A stretch of DNA of 5,889 bases. Source: Desulfobacteraceae bacterium. Its GTDB lineage: Bacteria > Desulfobacterota > Desulfobacteria > Desulfobacterales > JAABPS01. Numbering within the stretch: the first letter of the stretch is position 1; each line of letters opens with the position of its first letter. This document shows, piece by piece, positions 1 to 3,720 of this stretch. A program made the position numbers and the translations under genes. Where the stretch lies: assembly GCA_011391835.1 (NCBI GenBank), contig JAABPS010000190.1, positions 1 to 5,889 of the forward strand, in the 5' to 3' direction. The notes beneath the pieces were generated by a model, which ran no database searches, was not told the DNA's origin, and worked only from the letters and a program-made list of their open reading frames with translations.

Positions 1-954
1 GCTCCGGAGACACCGGCCGCGCTGGTTCGATGGGGAACGACACCAAAACAGGTAACAATCACCGGAACGCTGAGCACGATTGTTGAAAAAGCAGCATCCG
101 CTGAACTCAAGCCGCCCGCTGTTCTTGTGGTCGGCCAGGTGGTTCATCTCAGAGAATCACTTCTCTGGTATGAAAACAGGCCGTTGATGGGAAAACGAAT
201 TGTCGTGACAAGAGCCCGTGAGCAGGCAAGCGAATTTGTCAAGCTCCTTTCGGATCTGGGTGCTGACTGCCTGGAATATCCTACTATAAAATTGGTTGCA
301 TCAGACAGTTCCCATCAATTAGATAAAGCCATCAAAAATCTGCCCGCCTATAACTGGCTTGTTTTTACCAGCGTAAATGGCGTAGCCTTCTTTTTTGACA
401 GTCTATTTAAAACCGGAAAGGATGTCCGTGCACTGAGCCATTTGCGTACAGCAACTATCGGCCCTGCTACAGCAAAGCGATTATTCGATTTCGGAATCCG
501 AAGCGATATTGTCCCGGAAACCTACAGAGCAGAATCCATTGTTGAATCCTTCAGACATATCAATATAAAAGGCCAGAAAATACTGCTTCCCCGCGCAAAG
601 GATGCACGGCCTGTTCTTCCTGTTGAGTTGAAGAAAATGGGCGCTGAAGTTGATGAGGTGACCGCATACTGTACGGAACAGGTGCGGGATAATATCGATG
701 ATTTAATCTCTCAGCTCGAACATCATGAAATCGATCTGATTACCTTTACCAGTTCTTCTACAGTTAAAAATTTCAAACGTCTTCTTCCTGAAAAAAATGC
801 AAACGATTTAATGAACAATGTAACCATTGCAAGCATCGGCCCTGTGACGTCCGATACAGCCAGGGAAATGGGGTTTAACGTCCATGTCACAGCAAATACA
901 TACACCATACCAGGGCTTTGCCAGGCAATCCTTGAGTATTACAATAAAAACTAA
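1..954 (+). CDS. cobA-hemD: Uroporphyrinogen-III C-methyltransferase / uroporphyrinogen-III synthase fusion (CobA-HemD), 5' end missing
   Basis: The frame is open from base 1 to the TAA at 952-954 (317 visible residues), so the start lies outside the window; the ATG at 127 is internal. Visible residues 1 to about 60 are the C-terminus of the SUMT/CobA methyltransferase, with PAALVRWGTTPKQ (5-17), ITGTL (20-24) and PPAVLVVGQVV (42-52). This enzyme makes precorrin-2 from uroporphyrinogen III using SAM. From GKRIVVTRAREQ (64-75) a complete HemD domain follows, which cyclises hydroxymethylbilane to uroporphyrinogen III. Its landmarks are FTSVNGV (122-128), an IGPATA motif, ITFTSSSTVKNF (247-258) and IASIGPVTSDTAREMG (276-291). 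The fusion of consecutive enzymes is common in anaerobes and directs flux to siroheme, cobalamin and related tetrapyrroles in the cytoplasm. moaA follows after 49 bp. The domain identities are strong; the final product of the pathway here is inferred. Confidence 0.95.
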   Translation, partial: APETPAALVRWGTTPKQVTITGTLSTIVEKAASAELKPPAVLVVGQVVHLRESLLWYENRPLMGKRIVVTRAREQASEFVKLLSDLGADCLEYPTIKLVASDSSHQLDKAIKNLPAYNWLVFTSVNGVAFFFDSLFKTGKDVRALSHLRTATIGPATAKRLFDFGIRSDIVPETYRAESIVESFRHINIKGQKILLPRAKDARPVLPVELKKMGAEVDEVTAYCTEQVRDNIDDLISQLEHHEIDLITFTSSSTVKNFKRLLPEKNANDLMNNVTIASIGPVTSDTAREMGFNVHVTANTYTIPGLCQAILEYYNKN

Positions 955-986
955 CCCTGTATATCTTCCATTCAGTTTGGCAGTAT

Positions 987-994
987 AAAAGGAA
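987..994 (+). promoter_or_regulatory. Ribosome binding site supporting the TTG start of moaA
   Basis: AAAAGGAA lies 9 nt before the TTG at 1004. It decides in favour of a non-ATG start, because no ATG is placed sensibly in this frame and the residues just downstream (DRHNRQLNYLRVSITDRCN) are the normal MoaA N-terminus. Confidence 0.6.
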
Positions 995-1003
995 TCTTCA
1001 CAT

Positions 1004-1996
1004 TTGAACGATAGTAAAATAATAGACAGGCATAATCGTCAGCTCAACTACCTTCGCGTATCCATCACCGACCGCTGCAACCTCCAATGCATCTATTGCC
1101 AGCCGAATACCCTTATCCCCAAACTGTCTCATGATGAAATCTTACGATATGAAGAGATCCTTCGTATCATTAAGGTTGGCGTAAGTCTGGGCATTTCCAA
1201 AGTGCGTATAACTGGCGGAGAGCCCCTTGTCCGAAAAGGGGTGTATGATTTTTTGAAGAAATTAGTAAACATAAAAGGGCTTGAAGATGTATCCCTGACA
1301 ACAAACGGTGCGTTGCTCAAAGACAATATGGATAAACTCAAATCTGCCGGCATCAGAAGAATCAATATAAGTATGGATACGCTCAACAGGGAAAAGTATA
1401 AACGCATAACCGGCAGGGATTCCTTCCTTCAGGCATGGGAGGGCATAGAAGCTGCTCAAAAAGCCGGTCTTCATCCCATAAAAATCAATGTGGTGGCTCT
1501 CAATGGAATAAATGATGATGAACTCAACGATATTGCACAATTATCGTTTACCTACCCCTTTCATATACGCTTCATCGAATATATGCCCATTGGAACTCAG
1601 CTCATTAAAGATAAAACCCCTCTGCTTGCCCCGGACATATTAAAACGGATTGAATCTCTTGGCAGACTCAATCCCATTGCCAGTGAATCCTATGATGGGC
1701 CTGCAAAACGTTTTAAATTCCAAGGCGCTCTGGGTGAAATAGGTATCATCAGTTCCATCAGCCATCATTTCTGCGAAACCTGCAACCGGTTAAGACTGAC
1801 AGCCAGCGGCAAGCTCCGGTCATGTCTTTTGGCAGACTATCATCAGGATCTTCTGGCGCCGCTGAGAAACGGATGCTCTGATAATGATCTGGCAGACATT
1901 TTCTTAAAAGCCGCAAGCCATAAACCATTCAAGCATCAGGTCGCCGCAAATCAACCCGCTGCAGTGAAAGGAAATATGTCTTCGATTGGCGGATAG
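1004..1996 (+). CDS. moaA: GTP 3',8-cyclase MoaA (molybdenum cofactor biosynthesis)
   Basis: This is a cytoplasmic radical-SAM enzyme that converts GTP to (8S)-3',8-cyclo-7,8-dihydroguanosine 5'-triphosphate, which MoaC turns into cyclic pyranopterin monophosphate. The 330 residues match the family's usual length. The N-terminal radical-SAM cluster motif CxxxCxxC is C25, C29 and C32 in TDRCNLQCIYCQP. The SAM-binding GGEP motif is at 71-74, TTNG at 99-102 and RRINISMDTL at 118-127. RFIEYMPIG starts at 189. The second 4Fe-4S site that holds GTP is CX2CX13C (C257, C260, C274), with R262 and R264 in the NRLRL stretch that usually contacts GTP. The protein ends in the conserved Gly-Gly tail (SSIGG). 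The start is TTG with a good RBS. It follows cobA-hemD by 49 bp on the same strand, so co-transcription is likely. No key residue is missing. No moaC or other moa gene is in the window. Confidence 0.97.
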   Translation: MNDSKIIDRHNRQLNYLRVSITDRCNLQCIYCQPNTLIPKLSHDEILRYEEILRIIKVGVSLGISKVRITGGEPLVRKGVYDFLKKLVNIKGLEDVSLTTNGALLKDNMDKLKSAGIRRINISMDTLNREKYKRITGRDSFLQAWEGIEAAQKAGLHPIKINVVALNGINDDELNDIAQLSFTYPFHIRFIEYMPIGTQLIKDKTPLLAPDILKRIESLGRLNPIASESYDGPAKRFKFQGALGEIGIISSISHHFCETCNRLRLTASGKLRSCLLADYHQDLLAPLRNGCSDNDLADIFLKAASHKPFKHQVAANQPAAVKGNMSSIGG

Positions 1997-2137
1997 CGCA
2001 GAAATATCAAATAAAAAAATAGGTGAACCTGTCATTTCAAACCCTTTTGGCATACCACTAACTCGTTTATCATACCCCGGTTTAGAGATTGTGGCGTAAT
2101 TACAATAATGACCGTTTTCAATAATTTTGTTTAGTTT

Positions 2138-2217
2138 GTCATTCCGGGCTCCGACCCGGAATCCAGTATAATTACAGAAAGATAGAAGCCTGGATCCTGA
2201 ATCAAGTTCAGGATGAC
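2138..2217. repeat. Pair of inward-facing GTCATTCC-type palindromic repeats (units A and B)
   Basis: Unit A (2138-2166) starts GTCATTCCGGG, ends CCCGGAATCCAG and folds on a perfect 8-bp stem (2141-2148 with 2155-2162, 6-nt loop). Unit B (2189-2217) is the same repeat inverted: it starts CCTGGATCC, ends GGATGAC and folds on an 8-bp stem (2194-2201 with 2207-2214, 5-nt loop). Read on the minus strand, B aligns with A over its whole length, with substitutions that mostly keep the stems paired. The 22 bp between them are unrelated. The pair looks like a REP/BIME-like composite of the kind scattered in many proteobacterial genomes. It could also act as a bidirectional stop or RNA-stabilising structure after moaA. 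Confidence 0.75.
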
Positions 2218-2221
2218 ATGA

Positions 2222-2242
2222 AGAAAAATCAAAGATTTTTCT
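2222..2242. repeat. Short perfect A/T-rich hairpin
   Basis: AGAAAAATC at 2222-2230 and GATTTTTCT at 2234-2242 are perfect inverted copies around a 3-nt AAA loop. The stem is weak in energy (two G/C pairs). It sits directly after repeat unit B, and its 3' arm is T-rich, so a weak terminator for moaA is possible but not convincing. Confidence 0.4.
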
Positions 2243-2332
2243 ATTACGACACCGCCTCTAAGCTGGGGCATGACAGCGGGGTTTGGTGTCTGGATATCCC
2301 GGATAAGAGACTGTGTCACAATTGAATTTTTT

Positions 2333-2370
2333 GTCATTCCGGACAAGCGAAGCGCGATCCGGAATCCAGG
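2333..2370. repeat. Third GTCATTCC-type palindromic repeat (unit C)
   Basis: It begins GTCATTCCGGA and ends TCCGGAATCCAGG, in the same orientation as unit A. The stem ATTCCGGA/TCCGGAAT (2336-2343 with 2358-2365) is perfect over 8 bp, and the 14-nt loop contains an inner GCG-AAG-CGC mini-hairpin. The ends match unit A while the centre differs, which is typical of a repeat family with conserved flanks and compensating change in the stem. Confidence 0.75.
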
Positions 2371-2400
2371 AATATTGGGGTATGATAACATCTAATAACT

Positions 2401-2427
2401 GTTGGGTTACGCTGTGCTTAACCCAAC
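2401..2427. repeat. GTTGGGTTA/TAACCCAAC palindromic repeat
   Basis: GTTGGGTTA (2401-2409) and TAACCCAAC (2419-2427) form a perfect 9-bp stem around a 9-nt loop. The sequence, followed by CTACG, matches from memory a palindromic intergenic repeat found in many proteobacterial and cyanobacterial genomes. It differs in sequence from the GTCATTCC units, so it is a second, independent repeat family in the same gap. Confidence 0.65.
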
Positions 2428-2445
2428 CTACGAGCGCTTTGTTGT

Positions 2446-2481
2446 CGAATGGAAGCTGATACAGTTGTCAGCTTCCATTCG
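2446..2481. repeat. Perfect 14-bp inverted repeat (strong hairpin)
   Basis: CGAATGGAAGCTGA (2446-2459) and its exact reverse complement (2468-2481) flank 8 nt; a further T-G and A-T pair can close the stem down to a 4-nt loop. It lies 28 bp beyond the porin stop codon, where a transcription stop would be expected, but neither strand has a T-run after the stem. It may be a 3'-end RNA-stabilising hairpin, a factor-dependent stop, or another mobile palindrome. Confidence 0.6.
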
Positions 2482-2509
2482 CTGGCAGGAGTATGTTTGG
2501 CTTTTGACG

Positions 2510-3295
2510 CTAAAAAGATGTTGAAAACGTAACGCCTCCGTAAAAGAAATCCGCGTCATTATCATCGGCGACTTCTGCCACACTCAGTGTGGGAATAAAA
2601 TTTCTTGCGTCATCTGACAGCGGGAAGGAATAGGCAATCATTGGGGACATGGTAAAGTATTTCCCCAGCGGAACGTCCAGGCTGGCTGATATGACACCAT
2701 CGTGAAAGTTATGGTATTTATGTGAATCACTGCTGGCTTCATATACATCGTCATAACTATAATATCCGGCAGAAGCTCCCACGTTGAGGGTTATCTCTTT
2801 TGGCAGTTCAAAGGAATGCGACAGACTAAGCCGGGCATACCAGGACGGATAATTGCTTATTTCTCTATAAACAGTCAGCGTCGGTGAAAGGAGTATATTA
2901 TACCCCGCGCTGATATAGACTTCCTGTGAGTCCGGCAGGCCCTCAAGACCATAGTAGATATAGCCTGCGCCAAGAGACACGGGCCCAAAGCTATGATCAT
3001 AGGAAACCGTTAAATCTGTTTCATTGAATATAGAGGTTCCATGCCCGGTTCCATCATCATAATGTGTGTCCAGATTGCCCCATAAATTTACTGCAAAACC
3101 TTTATAGCTGATCGTTCCGGATGGCTGAATAACCATACTGTCGTCGCTAAGCGCGTATCCCCTCCAGACATACCGGCTTAAGAACGCAACGCCAAAATCC
3201 GCCGCGGGTCTTTCTTGTTCCTCCGCCCAAGCCGTAAAAATGCTGAAGCATACAAACATACATACAATTAAAAAGCATTTTCTTAAAATTATCAT
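2510..3295 (-). CDS. Outer-membrane beta-barrel protein, TorF-like putative porin
   Basis: The 261-residue protein has a clear Sec signal peptide: R5-K6, a hydrophobic core (8-20) and an A22-W23-A24 cleavage site before EEQE. The mature part alternates polar and aromatic/hydrophobic residues as in amphipathic strands, for example AFLSRYVWRGYALSDD (37-52), KGFAVNLWGNLD, SLGAGYIYYGL and FFYGGVTFSTSF. It ends in phenylalanine, the usual signal for insertion by the BAM machinery. SRYVWRG, the following SD, an IQ-type strand and the KGF..WGN.D spacing resemble the Gcw_chp/TorF putative porins, which are often encoded near PII (glnK) and ammonium transporter genes. The start overlaps the stop of the PII-like ORF (ATGA), and AGGAG lies 10 nt upstream. 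A sigma-54 promoter is the only clear promoter before the pair. The barrel call is firm; the TorF assignment is from pattern memory, and the substrate is unknown. Confidence 0.75.
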   Translation of the reverse strand: MIILRKCFLIVCMFVCFSIFTAWAEEQERPAADFGVAFLSRYVWRGYALSDDSMVIQPSGTISYKGFAVNLWGNLDTHYDDGTGHGTSIFNETDLTVSYDHSFGPVSLGAGYIYYGLEGLPDSQEVYISAGYNILLSPTLTVYREISNYPSWYARLSLSHSFELPKEITLNVGASAGYYSYDDVYEASSDSHKYHNFHDGVISASLDVPLGKYFTMSPMIAYSFPLSDDARNFIPTLSVAEVADDNDADFFYGGVTFSTSF

Positions 3296-3387
3296 TTTCT
3301 GTTTTCTCCTTTTACTTTTATGTCGTTCAAGGCCCCCTTCACCTCATCGAGCTTGGACGGTTTAATGATTACTTCGATTTTCTTCAT
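3292..3387 (-). CDS. 31-residue ORF matching the N-terminus of PII (GlnB/GlnK); probable truncated remnant and coupled leader
   Basis: Reading left from the ATG at 3387, the product begins MKKIEVIIKPSKLDEVKGAL and continues NDIKVKGENRK, then TGA. Residues 1-27 follow the PII start (beta1-alpha1: KIE.IIKPFKLDEVK.AL..I...G), with S11 where F is usual. Nothing of the T-loop, the uridylylated tyrosine or the ATP/2-oxoglutarate site follows, so it cannot be a working PII protein. A strong GAGGAGGA site lies about 4 nt upstream. The TGA overlaps the porin ATG (ATGA), and the codons for VKGE carry the AGGAG that serves the porin, so translation of the two is very likely coupled. It may be what is left of glnK after a deletion, kept as a leader peptide, or a fortuitous similarity. 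The resemblance over 27 residues in the right position and frame makes chance unlikely. Confidence 0.7.
   Translation of the reverse strand: MKKIEVIIKPSKLDEVKGALNDIKVKGENRK
3306..3310 (-). promoter_or_regulatory. Ribosome binding site of the porin gene, inside the PII-like ORF
   Basis: AGGAG on the minus strand lies 10 nt before the ATG at 3295. It falls within the codons for K26-G27-E28 of the PII-like ORF, so ribosomes finishing that ORF would uncover or feed this site. Confidence 0.6.
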
Positions 3388-3390
3388 AAC

Positions 3391-3398
3391 TCCTCCTC
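3391..3398 (-). promoter_or_regulatory. Strong ribosome binding site of the PII-like mini-ORF
   Basis: GAGGAGGA on the minus strand precedes the ATG at 3387 by 3 to 4 nt. It is a near-complete match to the anti-SD sequence, stronger than any other RBS in the window, and supports real translation of the 31-codon ORF. Confidence 0.65.
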
Positions 3399-3457
3399 TG
3401 TTAACCATTTTATATAAAATATGATTTTGCATAGCCGGAATGCTGATAGAGTTTTGA

Positions 3458-3472
3458 GCAAAAAGGGTGCCA
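3458..3472 (-). promoter_or_regulatory. Sigma-54 (RpoN) -24/-12 promoter
   Basis: The minus strand reads TGGCACCCTTTTTGC followed by T, against the RpoN consensus TGGCACG-N4-TTGCW. Only the seventh base differs. The invariant GG and GC are separated by exactly 10 bp. Transcription would start near 3446, giving a leader of about 60 nt before the PII-like ORF at 3387. Sigma-54 promoters need an AAA+ enhancer-binding activator; for a glnK-type gene NtrC would be expected, but I cannot point to a clear NtrC site upstream. Confidence 0.8.
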
Positions 3473-3720
3473 AATTAATATAATGTTATAACGTTCTGAT
3501 ATCACATTAGATAATATAAATTTATCCAAAAATATATGTTTCACTTTTATTACATAATTGAAGTTGAAGATATTATAAATAACAATAATGTAATATAGCT
3601 GACTAACGGTTTTGATGCAAATCGGGATCGATATTTTTAGCGATTTAGGTCGTTTGAATTGAAAACCAATTGCAGGGAGATGATTTTATAGGGTTAAAAA
3701 ACAGGGATTGGTAGTAAAGG

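Larger units (their letters stand above)
1997..2509. other. Repeat-rich intergenic region between convergent genes, no gene
   Basis: This 513-bp stretch separates moaA (plus) from the porin gene (minus). I see no credible coding sequence. Bases 1997-2137 show nothing clear: no U-tracted terminator follows moaA. From 2138 to 2481 the DNA is almost wholly made of short palindromes, listed separately. The only longer open frame (2131-2391, minus) is the translation of these repeats. Confidence 0.8.
3388..3720. other. AT-rich intergenic region holding the sigma-54 promoter
   Basis: This 333-bp stretch has no credible gene on either strand. It contains the RBS and sigma-54 promoter of the PII-like ORF/porin unit at its left end. 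Bases 3473-3600 are very AT-rich, as expected of a bendable region between a sigma-54 promoter and its enhancer sites. No clear activator palindrome and no U-tracted terminator for the large minus-strand gene to the right are visible. Confidence 0.6.

Noticed and set aside
127..129. ATG at 127 as start of a stand-alone hemD
   Set aside because: The codons before it, read in the same frame, encode conserved CobA residues; the visible ORF continues upstream to the window edge.
723..908. Minus-strand open frame opposite hemD
   Set aside because: It is antisense to conserved HemD motifs and has no independent support.
1129..1540. Minus-strand open frames opposite moaA
   Set aside because: moaA is unambiguous here; the antisense products show no recognisable features.
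2285..2319. Possible fourth, degenerate GTCATTCC-type unit (CTGGATATCCCGGAT...)
   Set aside because: Only the CTGGAT start and a CCCGGAT stretch agree; no matching stem or GGATGAC end, so chance similarity is likely.
2131..2391. Open frame of 86 codons on the minus strand
   Set aside because: Its product is the translation of the GTCATTCC-type palindromes (LDSGSEPGMT, NLIQDPGF), a well-known spurious pattern; no RBS or domain supports it.
3605..3625. IHF-like site (ATCAA...GTT on the minus strand) upstream of the sigma-54 promoter
   Set aside because: It misses the consensus spacing by one base and AT-rich DNA gives such partial matches easily.
3660..3720. Candidate terminator of the large minus-strand gene (AATTG-GTTTT-CAATT)
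   Set aside because: The stem is only 5 bp of mostly A/T pairs and no T-run follows it.
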